NCBI GenBank assembly: GCA_047629975.1
Contig: JBLHUT010000060.1
Location: forward strand, 1-14,143
Direction: 5' to 3'
Origin: JBLHUT01 sp047629975
GTDB taxonomy: Bacteria > Pseudomonadota > Alphaproteobacteria > Rhodobacterales > Rhodobacteraceae
DNA: 14,143 bases
Positions within the stretch are counted from its first letter, which is position 1, and each line of letters starts with the position of its first letter. The position numbers and the translations under genes were made by a program. The notes beneath the pieces were generated by a model, which was given only the letters and a program-made list of their open reading frames with translations, made no database searches and was not told where the DNA came from. Positions 7,939-13,906 of this stretch are shown here, piece by piece.

Positions 7939-8367
7939 TTAGATGCCGAACTGGATGTCGCCGCGCGAACTTGTCACAAGACCGCCCATACAATTGGGGG
8001 TGCTGCCATCCGTGGCGGTACACTCGGACACCGAATTTACCAGCAATCTGGAGATGTCACCGCAAGGTTTGTCGGCGAGATCGAACTGTACGACTTTTGT
8101 TTTGCCGTTCTGGAGTTGTCCGAACTCGAGGATCAGAAGTCGTGATACAACGCCGTCCTTGTCGAACACAGCAACCTCGTAGGAGGTCTTGTCGAGTGCC
8201 ACGCCCGTGTTGTTCGTCGCAACATAAGTCAGCCGGCATCCGCTGCCTTCACTGCGCGCATTGTTCAGTTCAAGTCCGAAGTTGCCGCTTTGTGCAAAGG
8301 CGGGAACCGACGACAGGCTGGCGGCAATCGTGCCAGCAAGCGTCAGTGTGCATAGTGTTTTCAGCAT
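7939..8367 (-). CDS. Small secreted four-cysteine protein of unknown function
   Basis: This gene encodes about 142 residues and I do not recognise a named family. Residues 1-25 form a Sec signal peptide (MLKTLCTLTLAGTIAASL... AFA|QSG), so the protein should be periplasmic. The mature part is beta-rich in appearance (CRLTYVATNNTGVAL, YEVAVFDKDGVVSRLLILEFG, TKVVQFDL) and has four cysteines (44, 102, 116 and 126), enough for two disulfides. The first half resembles immunoglobulin-like periplasmic folds, but this is only an impression. ATG 8367 was chosen because it gives a clean signal peptide; ATG 8385 would add six residues (MGACLP) and cannot be excluded. It is the first gene of the unit running into the ExbB/ExbD/TonB-like genes, which makes it a candidate ligand or partner of the TonB-like or kinase outer domain. 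That role is inferred from context only. Confidence 0.75.
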   Translation of the reverse strand: MLKTLCTLTLAGTIAASLSSVPAFAQSGNFGLELNNARSEGSGCRLTYVATNNTGVALDKTSYEVAVFDKDGVVSRLLILEFGQLQNGKTKVVQFDLADKPCGDISRLLVNSVSECTATDGSTPNCMGGLVTSSRGDIQFGI

Positions 8368-8736
8368 CGGTAGACATGCCCCCATTTTGAATTGCTTTTT
8401 ATACCCAAAGAGCTAGCACGAGGTTTGGGTTCCGCAAAGCCCTCTCTGTGCAAAAAGCTTCGGCCGGTGAAATCTTAGACATCTGTTGACTTGCATTGCG
8501 ATGTCGGAAACGTGGCACGTTTCCGATCTTTGGCTTCGATTAATACTATAAAACAAGTATTTAGGCTGACAGGCCGAACCGGTTCAACGACGCCGGTGGT
8601 GCCATGACTTTTGGTTGACGAAGTTGCGTCGCGCAGGGTTATGCCAAGCCGTCAATCCATACTGGGGTGGGCGAAACCCGCGATTGGGGGCAAACCTGTA
8701 GGGCCAAGCCGCAACTTTATTCGCTCACCTGCCACG
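8368..8736. other. Long intergenic region with the likely promoter of the TonB-like operon
   Basis: There is no convincing gene in this stretch. It is more AT-rich than its surroundings around 8536-8563. On the minus strand, a TATAAA at 8402-8397 and a TATAGT at about 8553-8548 are candidate -10 elements, but neither has a good -35 at 17 nt. An inverted repeat acccaaa (8403-8409) / tttgggt (8424-8430) abuts the first of these. A perfect 10-bp palindrome gaaccggttc lies at 8576-8585. The strongest signal, the 23-bp palindrome, is listed separately. From about 8590 to 8736 I see nothing else of note. Confidence 0.5.
8504..8526. promoter_or_regulatory. Perfect 11+1+11 palindrome, candidate operator
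   Basis: The left arm TCGGAAACGTG (8504-8514) and right arm CACGTTTCCGA (8516-8526) are exact reverse complements around one central G. Chance occurrence of 11 perfect pairs is unlikely. It lies about 137 bp upstream of the first gene of the TonB-like operon, in a promoter-bearing region and not at a gene end. This suits a dimeric repressor or activator site better than a terminator. Which regulator family binds it cannot be told. Confidence 0.6.
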
Positions 8737-8777
8737 GCGCATAGCAAAGCCTCGTGGCCGAAGGCTGTGCTATGCGC
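8737..8777 (-). terminator. Long hairpin just downstream of the corrinoid-activator gene
   Basis: GCGCATAGCA (8737-8746) pairs perfectly with TGCTATGCGC (8768-8777); after one A/G mismatch, AGCCT (8748-8752) pairs with AGGCT (8762-8766) around a 9-nt loop. The hairpin begins 18 nt after the activator stop codon on the minus strand. It has no downstream T-tract, so it is either an atypical terminator or a 3'-end stabiliser of the message. Confidence 0.6.
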
Positions 8778-8795
8778 ATGTATGTCTGTTGACGC

Positions 8796-10838
8796 TTACC
8801 GGCGCCGCCGCCGTCTGCCACCATCTTCGCCGCCGCTTCCGCTGTTGAAGCTCACATTTGGAAGTGTCGTGATCTTTGCAAGTTCCGGAAATGTGTCGGT
8901 CGCATGGGGCAGAGCGTTTGCACTGACAAAGTGCTCCTGAAAGCGTGGTTCGATGGCGGTTTCGACCTTGATGATCCGGCCCACGGTCATCTCGATCTCG
9001 GAGCGTGCGGCCCGGTTCAAAAGAGCGATCCGTGCGCCCGTACCTGCGGCATTGCCGGCCGAGGATACTTTTGCAAGCGGCGCATCAGGGATCATGCCCA
9101 GAACCATTGCATGTTTGGAGCTGATGTGGGCCCCGAATGCTCCGGCCAGAACAATCCGGTCAACCTTGTCGACGCCCATTTCATCCATCAAAAGCCTTGC
9201 ACCGGCATAGAGAGCTGATTTAGCCAGTTGAATTGCGCGAATATCGCCTTGAGTAACGGTGATTAACGGGCCGCCATCAGATGTGCCGTCATGCACGAGA
9301 TAAGAATGCGTGCGCCCCTCGGGCAGCATGCGCGCAGTGCCTGTTTGAGCCGCAGAGCCAACAAGGCCCGATGGGTCGACCAACCCTGCCATCCGCATTT
9401 CGGCAACGGCCTCGATGATGCCGGACCCACAGATGCCGGTGATCCCTGTCGTGGCGGTCGCTTCGGCAAAGCCGTCCTCGCTTGACCACAAATCACAGCC
9501 GATGACCTTGAAGCGGGGCTCTTTTGTGACCGGATCAATCTCGAGCCGTTCGATCGCGCCCGGTGCTGCGCGCTGCCCAGAGCTGATCTGTGCACCCTCG
9601 AATGCGGGGCCGGTCGGGGATGAACAGGCCAGAACACGGGTGGTATTGCCCAGCAGGATTTCGGCATTTGTGCCAACATCGACGATCAGCACAAGATCCT
9701 GCGACGTTTGAGGGGCTTCGGACAGGGCCACGGCGGCGGCGTCCGCGCCCACATGTCCCGCGATGCAGGGCAACACGAACACCCGCGCAGACGGATGAAG
9801 CGCATCAAGCTCGATCTCTTTTGCATCAAGCGACAGGCTGTTGGAGGTCGCCAGAGCGAACGGAGCCTGACCCAGCTCTACCGGATCAATGCCCAGCAAG
9901 AGATGGTGCATTACCGGATTGCAGACAAAGACGGCCTCGACGATCAATGCCGGATCGATACCGGCTTCGGTGGCGATTGTCGTGCTGAGGTCGTTGAGCG
10001 CAGAACGCACAGTCGAGGTCATTTCGACATCGCCGCCAGGGTTCATCATCGCATAGGAGACGCGGCTCATCAGGTCTTCGCCAAACCGGATTTGCGGGTT
10101 CATGATGCCCGAAGAGGCAAGGACCTCGCCATCGGACAAATTGCAAAGATGGGCGGCAATCGTGGTGGAGCCAAGGTCGATCGCAAGGCCGTAAAGCGGG
10201 CCTTCGAAATAGCCCGGCCAGATGTCGATCAAACGTGGTTCGGTGTCATGGTGGCCTTGATGCAAGGCGACGGTCACCGACCATTCGCCCTTGCGCAGGG
10301 CCTTTTGAAGTTTGCGCATGACGGTCAGGTTGGCCTGAAGGCCGGTAATGTCATCGTGGGTGGCGCGCAGGGCGCGGATCAAGCGCTCGAAATCTCCGGC
10401 CGGTTCGTGCATATCGGGCTCTTCGACAACGACATAGACCAGCCGTGTCGCGGGATCCATCGTGATGACTCGCGCGGTGGCGGCTTTGCGAACGACCTGT
10501 TTGTGGACCTGACTTTCGGCGGGCACGTCGATAACGATATCGCCATTGACCTTTGCCTGACAGCCCAGCCTGCGGCCGGCTTTCAGCCCGCGCTTTTCGT
10601 CATAGCGTGCCTCGACGCTGTTCCACGGGGACAGGGCATCAGCAGCAACCGTGACGCCGTGTTTTGAAAATTCACCGTAAGAGGGGCTGATCTGGCATTT
10701 GGAACAGATGCCGCGCCCGCCACAGACGGAATCAAGGTCAACACCCAGTTTGCGCGCCGCCGTCAGGATCGGGGTGCCTACAGGAAAATGCCCCCGCTTG
10801 CCGGAAGGGGTAAAGATCACAAGGGGATCGGTGGTCAT
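8796..10838 (-). CDS. ASKHA-domain reductive activator of corrinoid proteins with N-terminal [2Fe-2S] ferredoxin domain (RACo-like)
   Basis: About 680 residues. The N-terminal ferredoxin domain has the plant-type [2Fe-2S] pattern C39-x5-C45-x2-C48 plus C93. After a middle region comes a large ASKHA ATPase part: IDLGSTT (220-226, phosphate 1), VDVGTNAE (387-393), GICGSGIIEA (468-477) and LAGAFGAHI (564-572). This order is that of RACo/RamA-type proteins, which use ATP and an electron to return inactive Co(II) corrinoid to Co(I) in methyltransferase systems. Such a client corrinoid protein fits the methyl-H4folate methyltransferase and reductase genes upstream on the same strand. ATG 10838 was chosen because the ferredoxin fold begins directly (MTTDPLVIFTPSGKRG); in-frame ATGs reach 10940 but would add an unlikely 34-residue leader. 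The protein ends in GG followed by six Arg, an unusual basic tail. Confidence 0.9.
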   Translation of the reverse strand: MTTDPLVIFTPSGKRGHFPVGTPILTAARKLGVDLDSVCGGRGICSKCQISPSYGEFSKHGVTVAADALSPWNSVEARYDEKRGLKAGRRLGCQAKVNGDIVIDVPAESQVHKQVVRKAATARVITMDPATRLVYVVVEEPDMHEPAGDFERLIRALRATHDDITGLQANLTVMRKLQKALRKGEWSVTVALHQGHHDTEPRLIDIWPGYFEGPLYGLAIDLGSTTIAAHLCNLSDGEVLASSGIMNPQIRFGEDLMSRVSYAMMNPGGDVEMTSTVRSALNDLSTTIATEAGIDPALIVEAVFVCNPVMHHLLLGIDPVELGQAPFALATSNSLSLDAKEIELDALHPSARVFVLPCIAGHVGADAAAVALSEAPQTSQDLVLIVDVGTNAEILLGNTTRVLACSSPTGPAFEGAQISSGQRAAPGAIERLEIDPVTKEPRFKVIGCDLWSSEDGFAEATATTGITGICGSGIIEAVAEMRMAGLVDPSGLVGSAAQTGTARMLPEGRTHSYLVHDGTSDGGPLITVTQGDIRAIQLAKSALYAGARLLMDEMGVDKVDRIVLAGAFGAHISSKHAMVLGMIPDAPLAKVSSAGNAAGTGARIALLNRAARSEIEMTVGRIIKVETAIEPRFQEHFVSANALPHATDTFPELAKITTLPNVSFNSGSGGEDGGRRRRRR

Positions 10839-11013
10839 TTGCGCACGCCTGTTCTGGAGTTCCATGTCTGTGGTGACACTAGGACTTTTGCGGCAATCCG
10901 AAAGGGGGCGGGGCGTCATTTTTTCGCTCTGGAGCGGCATCGCACAAGAATCTGGGGTGGGCGATGATCTGATGGCGCGCCGTGGCCGGCGGCAATTCCA
11001 CCTTGCAGACGTG

Positions 11014-11043
11014 AAAAAAGCGCCAGTTGCCTGACGCTTTTTT
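11014..11043 (-). terminator. Intrinsic terminator of the VPLPA-CTERM gene (potentially bidirectional)
   Basis: AAAAAAGCG (11014-11022) pairs perfectly with CGCTTTTTT (11035-11043), with an inner CAG/CTG pairing after one mismatch and a 4-nt loop. On the minus strand this is a G/C-containing stem ending in six T, 21 nt after the stop codon of the secreted-protein gene: a textbook Rho-independent terminator. It insulates the activator gene downstream, which therefore needs its own promoter within about 175 bp (10839-11013), where I see no clear promoter match. Confidence 0.85.
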
Positions 11044-11064
11044 CTATTTGGTTTTTGCTAAGGC

Positions 11065-11745
11065 TTAGCTTGTCTTGCGACGCTTTGCGACAAATGCGCC
11101 ACCCAACAGAATGGAGCCGAGCAGGACGCCACCGGCAGGCAGCGGAACCGACGGAGGTGTCAGGTCGGATGCTTCGATGAAGTCAAACGTCACGTCGGAA
11201 CCGGGCGCGTTGGATGTGATTTGAAGCAACACGCTAGCTGTGTCGGTCACGTCAACGCCAGCAGTTGTAAAGTTGCTGAACACGAAGGTCAGGAACCCGT
11301 TTGTGGCAACAGTTTGGTTGGACGTGAAGAAGTTTCCAACTGAGTCTGTCAGTGTAAGATCAAAGTCAAAGCTACCCAGCAACGAGCTCATGTTGATCGC
11401 AATACCGGTGTTCGATCCGCTATCGGTAAGGTCGAAAGAAGTGGTCGTATACAGGAAGTCGCTGACCGAAGACTGACCGGATGCGTTTCCGACGCTTGCT
11501 TCACCACCAAAAACAGAGATAGCACTCTTGTTGCCCGGATTTCCAGTTCCCGACGTGGCCGTCAAACTTACATCACGGTCACCACCGAAGATACCAGCGT
11601 CGGCGACGTTGTCCGTTATTGTGCCGGTAGCAATCTCAACAAATTGGTCAACCGAAAAGTCGTCGATTGTTACTGATGCTGCGGAAGCAATCACGGGGGT
11701 TACCGACAAAAGCGCTGCAGCAGCGATACTCTTAAATGCATTCAT
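11065..11745 (-). CDS. VPLPA-CTERM sorting domain-containing secreted protein
   Basis: About 226 residues. Residues 1-22 form a Sec signal peptide (MNAFKSIAAAALLSVTPVIASA). The mature part is rich in Ser, Thr, Asp, Gly and Asn, has no Cys, and looks like a beta-rich surface domain. The C-terminus has the three-part sorting tail: VPLPA (200-204), a hydrophobic helix (205-220) and basic KRRK. In this family the tail is recognised by an exosortase (XrtD-type, typical of Rhodobacteraceae), cleaved, and the protein moved to the cell surface or matrix; no exosortase gene is in the window. ATG 11745 was chosen because it gives a proper signal peptide; an in-frame ATG at 11814 would put 23 charged residues before it. 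It is a single-gene unit with its own terminator, lying within the one-carbon cluster without an evident functional link. Confidence 0.9.
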   Translation of the reverse strand: MNAFKSIAAAALLSVTPVIASAASVTIDDFSVDQFVEIATGTITDNVADAGIFGGDRDVSLTATSGTGNPGNKSAISVFGGEASVGNASGQSSVSDFLYTTTSFDLTDSGSNTGIAINMSSLLGSFDFDLTLTDSVGNFFTSNQTVATNGFLTFVFSNFTTAGVDVTDTASVLLQITSNAPGSDVTFDFIEASDLTPPSVPLPAGGVLLGSILLGGAFVAKRRKTS

Positions 11746-11863
11746 GGCTAAGTCTCTTTCTAGGGTTCGAGCGATTTCGAATAATTCACTGCGAGTGTTG
11801 TAGCAAATTTTCATGGTCCAGGTAAAGGGTTTAGTGCTCTATTACGATGTATAGTTAATCATG

Positions 11864-11881
11864 AATGTAACTTCTTACATT
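11864..11881. promoter_or_regulatory. AT-rich dyad AATGTAA-N4-TTACATT, candidate regulator site
   Basis: AATGTAA (11864-11870) and TTACATT (11875-11881) form a perfect 7-bp inverted repeat with a 4-nt spacer, in the 233-bp region between the methyltransferase stop and the VPLPA-CTERM start. It lies about 120 bp upstream of the VPLPA-CTERM gene. The shape (TGTAA-N4-TTACA) suits a dimeric helix-turn-helix regulator such as a CRP/FNR-type protein, but no family can be assigned. It could also form a weak hairpin after the methyltransferase gene. I see no convincing -35/-10 pair here. Confidence 0.45.
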
Positions 11882-11978
11882 ATAAGAGCTTTTCGCATTT
11901 TTGTGATTTCATGCCCAAGGCGGGATGTCAATTGGAAAGGGTGTTGCACAAGCCGCATTCCACCTTTGGTTGTATCGC

Positions 11979-12941
11979 TTACGCTTGGCGGCGGCGGCGG
12001 CCGCCCCGGCCCGACCCTTTGGAATCAGTCGAGGCCTGACTTGCCTCGGCAAAGGTTGCGCCAGCTTTTACAGCATCCAACACGCGGCTGAAGCGAATCC
12101 ATTCGGCGCCGTTGGGGTCGTGGTTCATCAGGAAATTGGCAGCGCGGATCGCTTCCATCTCGACGACACGAACGGGGTTCATGATGGCGCTGGTCATACC
12201 GGCGGCCATTGCCATCGGCAGGAACGCGGCGTTGATCCCGTGCCGCTGTGGCAGCCCGAACGAGATGTTGGACGCGCCACATGTGGTGTTCACGCCCAGC
12301 TCCGTCCGCAAGCGGTGGACAAGTGTAAACACCTGCCGTCCGGCATCGCCCAGCGCGCCAACCGGCATGGCAAGCGGGTCAACCACGATGTCATGGGCGG
12401 GGATGCCAAAATCGGCTGCACGCTCCACGATCTTTTTGGCGACGGCAAAGCGCACGTCGGGGTCCATCGAAATGCCGGTATCGTCATTCGAGATCGCAAC
12501 GACCGGTACGTTGTATTTCTTGACCAGTGGCAGGATGGATTCCAGCCGCTCTTCCTCGCCGGTGACGGAGTTGAGCAAGGGGCGCCCCTCGGCCAGCTCA
12601 AGGCCTCTTTCAAGCGCACCGGGCACAGAGCTGTCGATGCACAGCGGCACATCCACAAGGCGCTGCACCAGCTCGATCATTTTGCCCATCAGGGGGGGCT
12701 CTGTCTCGTTGGGGTTGGGGTTGGAATTATAGACCACGCCCGCGTTCACATCGAGGATCATCGCGCCGCACGCGACCTGTTGCAGGGCGTCTCTTTCGAC
12801 GGTCGAGAAATCGCCCGCCTCAAGTTGCTGTGCCAGAAGCTTGCGGCCCGTCGGGTTGATCCGCTCGCCAATCACGCAGAACGGCTCGTCAAAGCCGATG
12901 ACGACGGTTTTCGTTTTGCTTTCGATGACGGTACGGGTCAT
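11979..12941 (-). CDS. Methyltetrahydrofolate:corrinoid protein methyltransferase (pterin-binding family)
   Basis: This 320-residue protein belongs to the pterin-binding TIM-barrel family (methyl-H4folate:cobalamin methyltransferases, related to the folate module of MetH). Visible motifs: GERINPTGR (25-33), MILDVNAG (61-68), LCIDSS (100-105), LLNSVTGEEE (122-131), AISNDDTGI (149-157), VVDPLAMPVG (186-195) and TTCGASNISFGLP (219-231), where N225 matches the conserved pterin-contacting Asn. The enzyme moves a methyl group between a corrinoid protein and tetrahydrofolate in the cytoplasm. With the reductase gene 36 bp upstream, the likely direction is methyl-corrinoid to methyl-H4folate for oxidation, but this is inferred. 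AAGGAA lies 6 nt before ATG 12941. The core ends near residue 300 and is followed by a Ser/Gly-rich stretch and a basic tail (GRGGRRRRQA), resembling that of the corrinoid activator. Confidence 0.92.
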   Translation of the reverse strand: MTRTVIESKTKTVVIGFDEPFCVIGERINPTGRKLLAQQLEAGDFSTVERDALQQVACGAMILDVNAGVVYNSNPNPNETEPPLMGKMIELVQRLVDVPLCIDSSVPGALERGLELAEGRPLLNSVTGEEERLESILPLVKKYNVPVVAISNDDTGISMDPDVRFAVAKKIVERAADFGIPAHDIVVDPLAMPVGALGDAGRQVFTLVHRLRTELGVNTTCGASNISFGLPQRHGINAAFLPMAMAAGMTSAIMNPVRVVEMEAIRAANFLMNHDPNGAEWIRFSRVLDAVKAGATFAEASQASTDSKGSGRGGRRRRQA

Positions 12942-12947
12942 GTTCGG

Positions 12948-12953
12948 TTCCTT
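12948..12953 (-). promoter_or_regulatory. Ribosome binding site of the methyltransferase gene
   Basis: AAGGAA on the minus strand lies 6 nt before ATG 12941 and fixes that start. Confidence 0.65.
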
Positions 12954-12977
12954 GAAATAGAGATTTATGCGCCGGTT

Positions 12978-13880
12978 TCAGGCGGTTTTTGTTGCGGTCT
13001 TTACCCAGTCGGCATTGGCTTTGATACCACCCAGCGGGAAGAAGTGCACCTGCTCGATGTTGAAATCGGGGTGGGCGGCTTTGTGCTTGGCAAGATCTGT
13101 CAGAACCTCGGTCGGCTCGAACGGAAGCAACAGTTTGGTGACGTCTTTTGCGCGCTTTTGCAAAACCCGCAGAGAGGGACCGACGCCGCAGGCGATGGCG
13201 AATTTGATCATCGTTTGCAGCTTTGCCGGACCCGCGATACCAATGTGGATCGGCAGGTCGATGTCGGCGGCACGGAGCGCGTCGGCCCATGCGATCACCG
13301 GTGCGGCCTCAAAACAGAACTGCGTGGCCAGAGCCATTTTCGCATCCGAGCTTTCCGAGAATTTCTGTTTCCACGCAAGCGCCTCGGTGACGTTTTTCAT
13401 GCCGCCGTCAGGGTCGATGTCGCGGTTGCCCTCGGGGTGGCCGGCGACGTGCAGCCGCTTGAATCCGGCCTTGCCGAAAGCTCCGGTTTCAAGCAATTGC
13501 ATCGAGCAGTGAAAGTCGCCGTGGGGGGTGTCAACGCCGCCTGCCAGCAACAAGGCCTGTTCGACACCTGCCTCGCCCTGATACCGTGCGATCCAGTCCT
13601 CGAGCATGGCGGTGTCGCGGATGATGCGTGCCGGAAAATGCGGCATGACGGCATATCCGTTTTCGGACAACCGGCGGGCGGTGGCGACCATGTCCTCGAT
13701 CGGGGTGCCTTCGATATGGGCGACGTAGACGCGGGTGCCTTTGGGCAAAAGGGCGCTGAAGTCTTCGACTTTGGCGGCCGTGCGCGGCATCACCTCGATA
13801 GAGAACCCTTCGAGAAAGGCATTCAGCGTCGTCGGGTCCTGCTGCGGCTTTTCACGCCGGATAAAGTTCAAAAGCGCCAT
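12978..13880 (-). CDS. Methylenetetrahydrofolate reductase family protein
   Basis: This 300-residue protein is of the MetF/MTHFR flavin-dependent TIM-barrel family, which interconverts methyl-H4folate and methylene-H4folate. Motifs in order: SIEVMP with E29 at the catalytic Glu position (compare SFEFFPP in MetF), LLLAGGVDTPHGDF, AGHPEGNR (146-153, the counterpart of AAYPEGHP), ATQFCFE (185-191, the counterpart of TQFFF), HIGIAGPAK and a C-terminal HFFPLGG. It is diverged from housekeeping MetF, and its place next to a corrinoid methyltransferase suggests it works in methyl-group oxidation and not in methionine synthesis. The start is ATG 13880, with an excellent AAGGGAGG ribosome site; the frame extends ten codons further up but without one. 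It follows the 'virulence factor'-family gene by 26 bp and precedes the methyltransferase gene by 36 bp, so the three form an operon. Confidence 0.9.
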   Translation of the reverse strand: MALLNFIRREKPQQDPTTLNAFLEGFSIEVMPRTAAKVEDFSALLPKGTRVYVAHIEGTPIEDMVATARRLSENGYAVMPHFPARIIRDTAMLEDWIARYQGEAGVEQALLLAGGVDTPHGDFHCSMQLLETGAFGKAGFKRLHVAGHPEGNRDIDPDGGMKNVTEALAWKQKFSESSDAKMALATQFCFEAAPVIAWADALRAADIDLPIHIGIAGPAKLQTMIKFAIACGVGPSLRVLQKRAKDVTKLLLPFEPTEVLTDLAKHKAAHPDFNIEQVHFFPLGGIKANADWVKTATKTA

Positions 13881-13885
13881 GCTGG

Positions 13886-13893
13886 CCTCCCTT
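13886..13893 (-). promoter_or_regulatory. Strong ribosome binding site of the reductase gene
   Basis: AAGGGAGG on the minus strand lies 5 nt before ATG 13880. It decides the start against the longer open frame. Confidence 0.8.
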
Positions 13894-13906
13894 AAGCGGC
13901 TCTGCG

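Noticed and set aside
8486..8514. TTGACT on the plus strand considered as a -35 box
   Set aside because: The base positions 17 nt downstream do not resemble a -10 box and no plus-strand gene follows.
8611..8940. A 109-codon plus-strand open frame in the intergenic region and activator 3' end
   Set aside because: It overlaps the 3' end of the activator gene and the hairpin, starts without a ribosome site, and has no recognisable feature.
9708..10667. A 319-codon plus-strand open frame within the activator gene
   Set aside because: It is antisense to conserved ferredoxin/ASKHA coding sequence; its composition is typical of a high-GC antisense frame.
11864..11881. The dyad considered as a lux box or FNR site
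   Set aside because: Its arms do not match a lux box consensus, nor the TTGAT-N4-ATCAA FNR consensus.
11925..13895. A 656-codon plus-strand open frame running antisense to the methyltransferase and reductase genes
   Set aside because: It is a shadow of two clear minus-strand genes with family motifs; its translation is His/Arg/Gly-rich with no recognisable domain.
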